A DNA stretch of 64,000 bases from E44-bin89 sp034409565 (GTDB lineage Bacteria; Chloroflexota; Dehalococcoidia; Dehalococcoidales; RBG-16-60-22): positions 89,481 through 153,480 of the forward strand of contig DAOUMS010000016.1 of NCBI GenBank assembly GCA_034409565.1, read 5' to 3'. This document shows, piece after piece, positions 1-8,840 of this stretch. The position numbers and the translations under genes are program-made. The number at the start of each line of letters is the position of its first letter. Within the stretch, counting starts at the first letter, position 1. Below the pieces are notes generated by a model. The model had not been told where the DNA came from. It searched no databases and saw only the letters and a program-made list of their open reading frames with translations.

Positions 1-1
1 T

Positions 2-73
2 GCCGGGCTGGACGTGGCCGCGGTGTGCGAGAAAATAATCGCCAGATTGAAGGGGCATGAAAGTAAACGTTGA
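2..73 (+). CDS. C-terminal end of a gene entering from the left, possibly shikimate kinase
   Basis: Only the last 23 codons are in the window; the frame ends KGHESKR and stops at TGA 71-73. It overlaps the aroA start by 17 bases, so it is almost certainly the preceding cistron of the same operon. In Dehalococcoidia aroK commonly precedes aroA, and the helical Val/Ile/Leu-rich tail fits the end of a shikimate kinase, but the fragment is too short to identify from sequence alone. Confidence 0.5.
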   Translation, partial: AGLDVAAVCEKIIARLKGHESKR

Positions 74-1319
74 AAAAAGCGACCTTGGTGGCCGGGTAAC
101 CGCGCCTCCATCCAAGAGCTATACTATAAGAGGCCTGATGTGTGCCGCGCTGGCCCGCGGGGAGAGCCAGATAATAAACCCGCTGTATGCGGATGATACC
201 GAGGCGGCGGCCAGGGTGCTGGCTGGCATTGGTGTGGGCGTGGCACGGTCGAAAGACTTCTGGCGCGTCAGCGGTGGTAGCTTCAGACAGCCTGAAGCCG
301 ACCTCTACTGCGGCGATTCCGCGGCGGTGCTGCGGTTCATGACCGCCATCGGCTCGATAGTGCCGGGCCAGTGCCGCCTGACGGCGGGCCCTTCTCTGGC
401 TGGGAGGCCGGTGGGGCCGCTGGTGGCGGCATTGCAGCAACTGGGTGTGGACTGCTCGGCAGATAACGGCGTGGCGCCGGTGGTGGTCAACGGGGGGAGG
501 TTGAAGGGTGGGGAGACAGCACTGCCCGGCGATGTCAGCTCCCAGTTCGTCTCGGCGCTACTGCTGGTCTCATCCCTTGCCGAAGGAGACATGCGCATCA
601 GGCTGACCACACCTCTGGAATCAAAGCCATATGTCGCCATGACCCTGGAATGTATGGCGAAATTCGGTGTAAAAGTGGCGGTCTCGGAAAAGATGGACGA
701 ATTCCGTACTTCCCGGCAGGCATACCGTCCCGCCAGTTATGCAGTGGAGGGCGACTGGTCGTCGACTTCCTACTTCCTGGCGCTGGGCGCTGTCTCAAGT
801 GGAATTGAGATGGAGAACCTGAACCCGGGGAGTTTGCAGAGCGATAAGGCGATGCTGGAGTTCTTGCGCCAGATGGGTGCGGAGGTGAGTGTAGCGCCAG
901 ATAAAATCAAAGTAGAAGGCTCCAGGCTGAAGGCGCTGCGGGCCGACTTGTCCGACTGTATCGACCTTCTGCCCACGCTGGCCGTGCTGGCGGCGGTGGC
1001 GGAGGGAACGAGTGAGCTTGATGGCATCAGCCGGGCGAGGCTGAAAGAATCGAACCGCGTGGCTGCCGTCTGGGAAGGGTTGGAACGGATGGGGGTGAAG
1101 GTTATTGAGGAAAAGGACAGGATGCTCATCACCGGCTCGAAACCGAAAGGTGCGATCATTGACAGCCACAACGACCACCGCATTGCCATGGCCTTCAGTG
1201 TCCCGGGCACTCTGGCGGGAAACACCACCATAAACGGTGCGGAATGCGTTAACAAGACATTTCCTGAATTCTGGGCTATACTAGGAAGCATTGGAGGCAG
1301 GGTGAAGATAGATGAGTAA
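57..1319 (+). CDS. aroA: 3-phosphoshikimate 1-carboxyvinyltransferase (EPSP synthase)
   Basis: Joins shikimate-3-phosphate and phosphoenolpyruvate to give EPSP, the sixth step of the shikimate pathway, in the cytoplasm. At 420 residues it has the family length. Visible motifs are PPSKSYTIR (residues 17-25, phosphate and shikimate contacts), DVSSQF near 161-166, and the C-terminal NDHRIAMAF. The usual NAGTA-type loop is replaced by CGDSAAVLR near residues 85-93, so this is a divergent enzyme. ATG at 57 lies inside the preceding gene, and the 3' end overlaps aroC by 8 bases, which suggests translational coupling in an aro operon running to tyrA. Confidence 0.97.
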   Translation: MKVNVEKSDLGGRVTAPPSKSYTIRGLMCAALARGESQIINPLYADDTEAAARVLAGIGVGVARSKDFWRVSGGSFRQPEADLYCGDSAAVLRFMTAIGSIVPGQCRLTAGPSLAGRPVGPLVAALQQLGVDCSADNGVAPVVVNGGRLKGGETALPGDVSSQFVSALLLVSSLAEGDMRIRLTTPLESKPYVAMTLECMAKFGVKVAVSEKMDEFRTSRQAYRPASYAVEGDWSSTSYFLALGAVSSGIEMENLNPGSLQSDKAMLEFLRQMGAEVSVAPDKIKVEGSRLKALRADLSDCIDLLPTLAVLAAVAEGTSELDGISRARLKESNRVAAVWEGLERMGVKVIEEKDRMLITGSKPKGAIIDSHNDHRIAMAFSVPGTLAGNTTINGAECVNKTFPEFWAILGSIGGRVKIDE

Positions 1320-2400
1320 CAGTCTGGGCAAGCTATTTACCGTTACCAGCTTCGGTGAGAGCCACGGCAACTGCATGGGCATAGTGGTTGACGGCTGTCC
1401 GGCGGGTCTGCCACTCACCGGGGCCGATATCCAGTCAGAAGTGGCACGGAGGCGACCCGGCGCCGTCGGCACCACGGAGCGGTGGGAGCCGGACAAGGTG
1501 GAGATAATCTCCGGTGTCTATGACGGGCGCACCACCGGCGCCCCCATCGGTATGCTCTCCTGGAATAAAGACGTTGACTCCGGCGTCTATAAGAAAAATC
1601 GGTTTGCCCTCCGCCCCGGCCACGCCGATTACACCGCCTTCGTCAAGTACGGCGGCTTTAACGATTTCCGCGGCGGCGGCCGGTTTTCGGGGCGGATAAC
1701 CCTGGCCTACGTCATGGCGGGGGCCATCGCCAGGAAGTTAATCGGTCGTCTGGGCATTGATGTCTTCGCCCATACCGTTGAAATCGGTGGCATCAAAGCC
1801 AGAGCGCAGGAGTTGACTGACATTAAGGGGAAAGCTAGAGAGAACCCGCTGTGGTGCGCCGACCCGGAAGCTGCCGGGAAGATGACGCGATTGATTGAGA
1901 AGACTCGGGAAGAGAAAGACAGCCTGGGCGGGATTATTGAGGGCATCGCCCTCAACGTGCCTGCCGGGCTGGGTGAGCCCGTCTTCGATAACTTTGACGG
2001 GGAACTGGCCAAAGCCCTGTTCGCCATTCCGGCGGTCAAGGGAGTGGCTTTCGGTGCCGGCTTTGCCGTCGCCGGTATGAAAGGCTCGGAAAACAACGAC
2101 CTTTACGATATCAGGGACGGGAAAATCATTACCCGGACCAACAACGCGGGTGGGGTGCTGGGTGGCATCAGCACCGGCATGCCGGTAATCGTGCGGGTAG
2201 CGGTCAAGCCGACGGCCTCCATCGCCAAAAGCCAGGAGACGGTGGACATTGAGAAGATGGTAAAAACGAATCTCACGATAACGGGCCGGCATGATACCTG
2301 CATCGTCCCCCGGGCGGTGCCGGGGGTGGAGGCGATGCTCGCGGTGACCATATGCGATTTTGCCCTGCAGGCGGGGCTTATACCGGGGGTATTATCATGA
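1312..2400 (+). CDS. aroC: chorismate synthase
   Basis: Converts EPSP to chorismate by 1,4-anti elimination using reduced FMN, closing the shikimate pathway. The 362-residue protein starts with the family signature SFGESHG (residues 13-19). It carries RPGHADYT, the glycine-rich GGGRFSGR segment and the C-terminal GRHDTCIVPRAVPGVEAM signature containing catalytic His and Arg positions. The start overlaps the aroA stop (ATGAGTAA) and the stop overlaps the pheA start (ATGA), so aroA-aroC-pheA are tightly coupled. Confidence 0.98.
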   Translation: MSNSLGKLFTVTSFGESHGNCMGIVVDGCPAGLPLTGADIQSEVARRRPGAVGTTERWEPDKVEIISGVYDGRTTGAPIGMLSWNKDVDSGVYKKNRFALRPGHADYTAFVKYGGFNDFRGGGRFSGRITLAYVMAGAIARKLIGRLGIDVFAHTVEIGGIKARAQELTDIKGKARENPLWCADPEAAGKMTRLIEKTREEKDSLGGIIEGIALNVPAGLGEPVFDNFDGELAKALFAIPAVKGVAFGAGFAVAGMKGSENNDLYDIRDGKIITRTNNAGGVLGGISTGMPVIVRVAVKPTASIAKSQETVDIEKMVKTNLTITGRHDTCIVPRAVPGVEAMLAVTICDFALQAGLIPGVLS

Positions 2401-3476
2401 ACTTGGAAGAGTTGCGCAAGCAGATTGATGATGTTGATGCCAGAATCGTTGCTCTTATTGGCGAGCGGGTGCACATTGCCGAAGAGATAGGCAGGGGCAA
2501 GCAGGCAAAGGGGAGATTGATTGAGGACCGGGAAAGGGAAAAGAGGGTCCTGGAAAACGTCAAACGCGTTGCCCGCAAGCGTAATATCGACATTGACGGG
2601 GCAGATTTGGAACTCATTTATGAGCGCATCATCGCTGCCTGTAAAAATAAGGAGGGTACCACGGTTGCCTTCCAGGGGGAGGTGGGTGCCTACAGCGAGG
2701 AAGCCGCGTTCCAGTTCTTCGGCACTTCAATTGAGATTAAGCCCCGCGAGACGCTGGAAGAAGTCTTCGCGTCGGTGGAACAGGGAGTGCCGTTCGGCAT
2801 CATACCGGTGGAGAACTCGCTGGAAGGGAGCATTAGCCGCTCCTACGACCTTATGCTGGAGTCCGGTCTCCGTGTCTGTGGCGAGATTGAACTGAGGGTA
2901 ATCCACTGTCTCATCGCCGGCCCTGATGCTAGCCTGGATACGGTGAAGAAGGTCTACTCCCACCCTCAGGCCCTGGGGCAGTGCCAGAGTTTTCTGAAAC
3001 ACCTGAACGTGGCGCTGATTCCCAGCTATGATACCGCCGGCAGCGTCAAGATGCTCAAAGAGCACGGCTCGGCGGACAGTGCTGCCATTGCCAGTGCCCG
3101 CGCTGCGGAAATCTATGGCATGAAAATAATTGCCAGGGAGATAGAGGACAACCCGAACAATTTCACCCGGTTTTTTATACTGGCGAAAAAGGACTCGCCA
3201 CCGAGCGGGAATGACAAGACGTCGATAGTTTTTTCCACCAAAGACCGGCCGGGCGCGCTGTATGAAGTCCTCGGCGAGTTTTCCCGTCGCCACCTGAATC
3301 TGTCCAAGTTGGAGTCCAGGCCAACGCGGCAGAAGCCCTGGCAGTACAATTTCTATCTCGATTTTGATGGCCACCGCGAGGATGCTGCCGCCCGCGAAGC
3401 ACTGACCAATGTGGAGAAGCTGTCGATTTTCCTCAAGGTACTGGGCTCGTATCCGAAAGCAAAAAGACGGACGTGA
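2397..3476 (+). CDS. pheA: bifunctional chorismate mutase / prephenate dehydratase (P-protein)
   Basis: Makes phenylpyruvate from chorismate in two steps. Residues 1-85 are an AroQ-type chorismate mutase (NLEELRKQIDDVDARI, then ERVHIAEEIGRGKQ). Residues about 90-265 are prephenate dehydratase, with PVENSLEGS and the catalytic TRF in NNFTRFFIL. Residues about 278-350 are an ACT regulatory domain with GALYEVL and the ESRP motif, so feedback inhibition by phenylalanine is expected. The frame is open from 2352, but ATG 2397 overlaps the aroC stop as ATGA and begins exactly at the mutase domain, so it is taken as the start (359 residues). Confidence 0.97.
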   Translation: MNLEELRKQIDDVDARIVALIGERVHIAEEIGRGKQAKGRLIEDREREKRVLENVKRVARKRNIDIDGADLELIYERIIAACKNKEGTTVAFQGEVGAYSEEAAFQFFGTSIEIKPRETLEEVFASVEQGVPFGIIPVENSLEGSISRSYDLMLESGLRVCGEIELRVIHCLIAGPDASLDTVKKVYSHPQALGQCQSFLKHLNVALIPSYDTAGSVKMLKEHGSADSAAIASARAAEIYGMKIIAREIEDNPNNFTRFFILAKKDSPPSGNDKTSIVFSTKDRPGALYEVLGEFSRRHLNLSKLESRPTRQKPWQYNFYLDFDGHREDAAAREALTNVEKLSIFLKVLGSYPKAKRRT

Positions 3477-3485
3477 GGTAAATAC

Positions 3486-4355
3486 GTGAAGGTTGCCATA
3501 ATTGGTGGTTCGGGGAAAATGGGGCGCTGGTTTGCCCGCCACTTGCTGGCCGAGGGCAACGAGGTAATAATCAGTGGTCGCACTGGGAGCAGGGTTAGAG
3601 AAGCTGTGGAGGAACTTGGCGTTGATGCTGCCCCAAATGCAGAGGCGGTCAAAGGGGCCGAGGTGGTATTGCTCTCCGTGCCCATAGAGACTTTTGAGGA
3701 CATTGTTACCGAGCTGGCCCCGCATATCCAGCCAGAGCAGGTGGTAATAGATGTTACCTCGGTGAAGGTCATGCCCGTGGCCGCCATGCACCGGCATTTG
3801 CAGACCAGGCGGATACTGGGGACGCATCCCCTCTTTGGGCCGGGGGCGCAGGGAATTGCCGACCAGAATTTTGTATTGACTCCGACCAGTGATGAGGAAA
3901 GAACCCTTGCCGGGAAAGTAAGGGATTATCTGGGAAAGAGGGGTGCCAGAGTCAGCCTGATGACGCCCGAAGAGCACGACCATAAAATGGCCATGATTCT
4001 GGGGCTTTCCCATTTTATTGCCATTGTGGCTGCCGATACGCTCCTCAGTTTTAACCGGGACACGCAACCCGCGACGCTCGGCAGCACGACTTACAAGGTG
4101 CTGCTGACCCTGGTGGAGAGCGTTATCTCGGAGAACCCGGAGCTTTATGCCTCTATCCAGATGAATTTGCCCGGAGTCCCGGAAATTGAGGCGCTGCTTC
4201 AGGGAAAGGTGGTGGCGTGGGCGGAAATGGTGAAGAAAAAGGACCGGGACGCATTTATCCGGCAGATGAAAACGCTGAAAAGCAGAATGGAAAAGGATAA
4301 CCCCGATTTTGGCAAGGCCTATGAGAACATGTACCGGCTTGCCTCGGGGTTATAG
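3486..4355 (+). CDS. tyrA: prephenate dehydrogenase
   Basis: NAD(P)-dependent oxidative decarboxylation of prephenate to 4-hydroxyphenylpyruvate, leading to tyrosine. The 289 residues show an N-terminal Rossmann motif GGSGKMG (7-13), GTHPLFGP around residue 115 (substrate-binding His) and a helical C-terminal domain with HDHKMAMILGLSHF-like conserved histidines. The start is GTG 3486, preceded by GAGGT. It is the last gene of the aro operon, ending 4 bases before a convergent gene. No ACT domain is fused, unlike many TyrA proteins. Confidence 0.95.
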   Translation: MKVAIIGGSGKMGRWFARHLLAEGNEVIISGRTGSRVREAVEELGVDAAPNAEAVKGAEVVLLSVPIETFEDIVTELAPHIQPEQVVIDVTSVKVMPVAAMHRHLQTRRILGTHPLFGPGAQGIADQNFVLTPTSDEERTLAGKVRDYLGKRGARVSLMTPEEHDHKMAMILGLSHFIAIVAADTLLSFNRDTQPATLGSTTYKVLLTLVESVISENPELYASIQMNLPGVPEIEALLQGKVVAWAEMVKKKDRDAFIRQMKTLKSRMEKDNPDFGKAYENMYRLASGL

Positions 4356-4358
4356 TCT

Positions 4359-4700
4359 TTATTTCACCTCATAGGCGCCGAAAATAAAGTCCAGGTCTTC
4401 CTGTAAGGCTGACACCTTCTCCGGGGAGAAGAGCTTATCATCAATGTCCAGCATTACCTTGGTTTCCGTTCTGGCGGAGCCAACAACGTGGGCCCGCAGG
4501 CATTCCCTTTCTTTGCCTGACGCGTCCTGAACTCTGAAGGTCAGCGTGCCCCGCGTGATGAACGAAGAGGTATCGTTGGGCAGGGCGTACGTTTCCATCT
4601 TTTCCTCGCCCAGACCGACTCCCTGCTTCCGGATGGAATCCCTTATTTCGGCGTAGAACAGTTCGGGGTTAACTTCCTGGTAGGTCTTTCTTATCTGCAT
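4359..4700 (-). CDS. conserved hypothetical protein, 113 aa
   Basis: I do not recognise a named family. It is a soluble alpha/beta protein without signal peptide or membrane segment. It starts MQIRKTYQEVNPELFYAEI, has central beta-like stretches (RGTLTFRVQD, TKVMLDID) and ends in an acidic amphipathic helix. The codon use matches the GC-rich neighbours, and it lies convergent to tyrA with a 3-base gap, so it looks like a real, resident gene. It may be cotranscribed from a promoter upstream of 4700; the 83-base gap to the STT3 gene stop shows nothing clear. Confidence 0.75.
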   Translation of the reverse strand: MQIRKTYQEVNPELFYAEIRDSIRKQGVGLGEEKMETYALPNDTSSFITRGTLTFRVQDASGKERECLRAHVVGSARTETKVMLDIDDKLFSPEKVSALQEDLDFIFGAYEVK

Positions 4701-4783
4701 GTATAGAACCTCTGCCTCCCTACCTAAATAATTGGATTTTCCCCGCCGTTTGTCAAGTAAAACTAAGTGATAAAAGTGTGTAA

Positions 4784-7339
4784 TTATTCCACGTATTCAA
4801 ATATTTTCACTGCGGGCACATTGCCCACGCCGGGCACGGATTCGGACTCCGGGGACTGGTAAACCAGTTTATAATGCTTTATTTCCTCAAGGGGCACCGG
4901 ACTGATGAACGCCGAATCTCCGACTATCTGGAACTGCCCTGATTCCTGACCTGACAGGTAGTCTTGCGCCTCTTCGTAACTGGAAAAAGTCTCGTAGCCG
5001 GTGACCAGCTTGACCGTGCCGCCATACTGGAAGGGCCTTTCTTCATAGGCAATAACTATCGTCTCTGTGGGGGTCACCGCCTGGCCATCGAAGTTGTACA
5101 GCCTGACCGCTAGGGAACGGTAATATTCCGGGTGAAACAGGGTTGCCGGCGCCAGGTTGCCATCTTTCTGCGGCAGGAAGTAGGTGTCAAAGTATGTCGG
5201 CATTTCCTGCTTCGCCCAGTTGATTAATGCCCAGATTTTGTTGGTCGTGGTCTGGCTGTCCAGCATGATGTATTTAGCCCCCAGCTTGTCGATTACCCGG
5301 CTCTCCGGGATTGTTGCCTGTTCCCACCTGGTATGCCACTCTATTCCCTCAGATGAGTTTTCATCTTGGGAGAGAAAGAGCCTAGCCACATGAAACCCTC
5401 CAGGGCCCGGGGTGAGGTTTACCGGTCGGTGGGCAATGCGGGTTATCCAGTAGCCGTAGTCAACCCAGGCCATGACGGCATAAGCGGAATCGGGGTAATC
5501 AAATCCCTCACCGGGCAGAGGCGGCTCATATGTCTGGTAATAAAAATCAGGGTCGCCAAAAGGTTCGGGAGTATTCTCTTTCATCCAGGTCAGAGAACCA
5601 ACCCAGGCATTGCTTGGCGCAAAACGCGCCCCGGAGGCGACGGCTATTGTCGGCTTGAGGTTGGGGGAAAAGGCGAGGAGGAAAATAATGATTATGACCA
5701 CCGCGATGTTTATGTAGTATAGCGTAAAAGTTGGGCCTGCTGGCGACCTTTCTCGGTGTCTGGGCTTAATCTGAGGTCCGGTTGTGGGGCCCCTGAGTTT
5801 CAGGATATCCAGGGCCTGCAGAAATTGCCAGAAGATATAGGCGATAAGCAGTGCCACCAGGATGGCTACTATCACCGGATTAATGCCGGAATAAAAAACA
5901 AGGAAGATAAGGGCCGTAATGGCAACCGCGAGGTTTAAGTATATGGTTTTGGGGTGGACATCACGATTAATCTTGAAAAATTGCCAGCATAAATAACCGG
6001 AGAGCAGGGCTACATTGACCGCCAGATAATAGGCAAAGCGCCGCTGGCCAATAGTGGCCAGTAATATTACCAAGCTCCAGATAAGCAGGATGTTTACTCC
6101 GGCGTTGCCTGTCTGCCGGCGAAAAGCTATTTTGTAGAAAATCCAGTATAACAGGAGACCCACGGTAAGGAAAAAACCGGTGGTGAAATTGCCCCAGATG
6201 AGGCCTAAAGTGAACTGTCCTGCGGGGGAGAGAATTGGCTGCATCTCCAGTATGGTGCGCACACCGAAGGGGTTGAAAATGTCAAACCCGTAGCGAATAT
6301 AGGAAGGGGCAACAAGCGCCACAATGGCCAGCAAGACAATACCCGTACCCAGAATGGTTACCGGGTAATAGTATGGTTTTATTTTCTTTTTAGTATATTT
6401 TGACGATATTAATTGCAGAATGATGGGAGTGACCGCCGCGATGAGCATAGCGAGCCACAGTATCACGCTGGAAGATTCGAGGGTGAAAGTGCCGCCGACG
6501 AATATCACATAGATTATGAAAGCGATGCCGAACGGGATTGTACCGGCCGGCAAAAGGTAATCAGTGCTGTTCCGTTTCAGGTGGTCGATGATGAACTGGA
6601 TGAATAAATAGAGAAGGATAATGAAGACAAAGAGCAAACCGCCAATCCAAGTCACGAGGTAGATTCCCAGGGAGAGACCGGCAATTGCGCTGTAGATGAT
6701 GGGCTTGCGGATGACTTTCCAGTCCCGGTCCCGGAGATGCTGGACTGTCAGGCCGCTTGCCTGTGCCCGTTTGACCGCCATAATGAAAAACATCAGGGCT
6801 AGGGTGGTGAACAGAGTCTCAGCAACGTGGTGGTCGGTGAAGCCCAGAATGGAGCGTCCCAGATATTCCCCGGGCATGATGGCGATAAGACCGGCGGCCA
6901 TAACTCCGACCCAGCGTTCAAAAAGCTCCTTGCCAATGAAATAGACCGGAATAACGGTGAGCGCGGCCAGGACGGCCGGGAAATAAACGCTGACGACGTC
7001 AATGGTGTGCTGGGTGGGTGAACCGAGGCCGATAACCCAGATGATACCGGCCAGAAGCCAGTCGAAGAAGTGAATGTTGTCGATGTTCAGGCCAAAGGGG
7101 TAGAGCAGATAGGGGTCAAAGTTGGTGAGAACGGGGAAGTTGTGCACTATGCTGTCCACCAGGCGCATATGGAGGTAGGCATCAATGCTGGTAAACTTGA
7201 CCCATTCGCCGACGAAGACCTGGTCATACGGCAGGTAGGTACGGATGAACAGCGAAACGCTGAAAAACAGCGCCACGAATAGACCGGCAATCAGTCCGGG
7301 GGAGATTTTTTTTGCCCTGATAGCACTTTCGTCGTTCAT
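4784..7339 (-). CDS. STT3-type oligosaccharyltransferase (AglB/PglB-like), membrane protein
   Basis: Predicted to transfer a lipid-linked glycan to asparagine in exported proteins. The 851-residue protein has a long N-terminal membrane region of about 11-13 hydrophobic spans and a soluble extracytoplasmic C-terminal domain. First-loop motif DAYLHMRLVD (near residue 52) and second-loop FTDHHVAET (near 167) are the acidic metal-binding motifs of STT3 enzymes. WVDYGYW near residue 630 is the WWDYG-type acceptor motif with the second Trp replaced by Val. No pgl or agl sugar genes lie nearby. The DHH and length look more like archaeal AglB than Campylobacter PglB. Chloroflexota S-layer or lipoproteins are plausible acceptors (inference). 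Confidence 0.9.
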   Translation of the reverse strand: MNDESAIRAKKISPGLIAGLFVALFFSVSLFIRTYLPYDQVFVGEWVKFTSIDAYLHMRLVDSIVHNFPVLTNFDPYLLYPFGLNIDNIHFFDWLLAGIIWVIGLGSPTQHTIDVVSVYFPAVLAALTVIPVYFIGKELFERWVGVMAAGLIAIMPGEYLGRSILGFTDHHVAETLFTTLALMFFIMAVKRAQASGLTVQHLRDRDWKVIRKPIIYSAIAGLSLGIYLVTWIGGLLFVFIILLYLFIQFIIDHLKRNSTDYLLPAGTIPFGIAFIIYVIFVGGTFTLESSSVILWLAMLIAAVTPIILQLISSKYTKKKIKPYYYPVTILGTGIVLLAIVALVAPSYIRYGFDIFNPFGVRTILEMQPILSPAGQFTLGLIWGNFTTGFFLTVGLLLYWIFYKIAFRRQTGNAGVNILLIWSLVILLATIGQRRFAYYLAVNVALLSGYLCWQFFKINRDVHPKTIYLNLAVAITALIFLVFYSGINPVIVAILVALLIAYIFWQFLQALDILKLRGPTTGPQIKPRHRERSPAGPTFTLYYINIAVVIIIIFLLAFSPNLKPTIAVASGARFAPSNAWVGSLTWMKENTPEPFGDPDFYYQTYEPPLPGEGFDYPDSAYAVMAWVDYGYWITRIAHRPVNLTPGPGGFHVARLFLSQDENSSEGIEWHTRWEQATIPESRVIDKLGAKYIMLDSQTTTNKIWALINWAKQEMPTYFDTYFLPQKDGNLAPATLFHPEYYRSLAVRLYNFDGQAVTPTETIVIAYEERPFQYGGTVKLVTGYETFSSYEEAQDYLSGQESGQFQIVGDSAFISPVPLEEIKHYKLVYQSPESESVPGVGNVPAVKIFEYVE

Positions 7340-7417
7340 CTGCCGGCTCTCTCGGGCAGGCTGGTACCGGAGATAATTTGGTGCCCGCGGTTAATGGCAA
7401 CACCTCGGCAGGGCAAT

Positions 7418-8680
7418 TTACATCTCCTTGTTCAGGTTGTCCAGAAATTCAGCGTTGGTCTTCGTTTTGCGCATGCGGTCGAGGATGCGCTCCGTGGCAT
7501 CAACGAAGTTGACTGAGTCGGAGGCAATCATGGCTACCATGCGCCGTAGCAACCATATCTTGCTCAGGCTGTTTTCGTCAATGAGCAGTTCTTCCCGGCG
7601 TGTGCCACTGCGCTGGATGTCCATGGCCGGGAAGACACGGCGCTCTGACAGCCGCCGGTCAAGGTGTAGCTCCATATTACCGGTGCCTTTGAATTCTTCG
7701 TAGATGAGGTCATCCATGCGGCTGCCGGTGTCAACTAGGCAGGTGGCAATGATGGTCAGGCTGCCGCCCTCGGCAGTGTTGCGGGCGGCGCCGAAGAAAC
7801 GTTTGGCGGGGTGAAGCGCCACGGGGTCGATGCCGCCGGACAGGGTGCGACCGCTTGAGGGCATTGCCAGATTGTAGGCACGGGTAAGGCGGGTGATACC
7901 GTCCAGGAGAATAAGCACGTCCTTGCCGCTTTCCACAATGCGCTTGGCCCTCTCCAGAGCCAGCTCGGCAACGCGGGTCTGGTTCTCCACCAGCTCGTCA
8001 AAGGTGGCGCCGATTACCTCGCCTTTGACGGAGCGTTTCATGTCGGTGACTTCCTCAGGGCGCTCCCCGATAAGGCAGACAAGCAGGTGAATATCGTTAT
8101 AGTTGGTCGTCGTGGCATTGGCAATGGCTTTGAGCAGCAGTGTCTTGCCGGCTTTGGGCGGGGAAACAATCAGACCTCTTTGCCCCCGGCCGATGGGGGC
8201 AATCATATTGAGCAAGCGCGTGGACAGCTCACCGGGTGAGTGTTCCAGATTGATGAGCCGGTCAGGGAAGGTGGGCGTAAGCGAGCCAAAGTGAGGTCTT
8301 TCTTTGGACTGCTCCGGGTTGATGTTATTAATGGCCAGTATCTGCAGGAGGCTGTAATATTTTTCATTGCTTTTTGGCGGTCTGCCCTGTCCGACAATCA
8401 TGTCGCCATTACGCAGGTTAAAGCGGCGAATCTGTGATGGGGAAACATAGACATCGGCATGGTCGGGTAGCATCGTATCCTGTCGGAGGAAACCGTAGCC
8501 GTCACTCATGATATCTAGGACACCACGGCAGAATACATGGCCTTCCTGCTCAATATCCGACTGAAGTAATTGCATGACCAGTTCCGGCTTGTTCAGGTCC
8601 TCTGCCCTGGCAACGCCTTTTTCTTTGGCCAGAGTTAGCAGCTCGGTTTTCGTCTTGCCTTCCAGTTCTTCAATATTCAT
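7418..8680 (-). CDS. rho: transcription termination factor Rho
   Basis: Hexameric RNA-dependent ATPase that ends transcription. The 420 residues show a Rho_N domain (about 1-45), an OB-fold RNA-binding domain with SDGYGFLR (about 50-125) and an ATPase core. The core has Walker A PPKAGKTLLLK, Walker B VLILLDGITRL and the Q/R-loop region SSGRTLSGGID. It is the normal length for the family, without the long insertion seen in actinobacterial Rho. The ATG at 8680 is preceded by GAGTGAGGTGATACG. The gene lies about 160 bases downstream of pyrG on the same strand. Confidence 0.97.
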   Translation of the reverse strand: MNIEELEGKTKTELLTLAKEKGVARAEDLNKPELVMQLLQSDIEQEGHVFCRGVLDIMSDGYGFLRQDTMLPDHADVYVSPSQIRRFNLRNGDMIVGQGRPPKSNEKYYSLLQILAINNINPEQSKERPHFGSLTPTFPDRLINLEHSPGELSTRLLNMIAPIGRGQRGLIVSPPKAGKTLLLKAIANATTTNYNDIHLLVCLIGERPEEVTDMKRSVKGEVIGATFDELVENQTRVAELALERAKRIVESGKDVLILLDGITRLTRAYNLAMPSSGRTLSGGIDPVALHPAKRFFGAARNTAEGGSLTIIATCLVDTGSRMDDLIYEEFKGTGNMELHLDRRLSERRVFPAMDIQRSGTRREELLIDENSLSKIWLLRRMVAMIASDSVNFVDATERILDRMRKTKTNAEFLDNLNKEM

Positions 8681-8840
8681 CGTATCACCTCACTCCCGTG
8701 CCCCTTTTCTTATCCGAAGGGGAAGTTGTTGTTTGATAATCGTAAAATCACAGTTTTTATTAAATATTTTTAGAATACCCGGTTTGGCTGGAGATTCATT
8801 GGCTACGGTCTGCCGTGTTGTAAAGAGGTGCATTATATCC

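Noticed and set aside
2727..4067. 446-codon open frame opposite pheA and tyrA
   Set aside because: It is antisense to two convincing enzymes with full motifs, has no recognisable domain and has composition typical of a shadow frame in GC-rich DNA.
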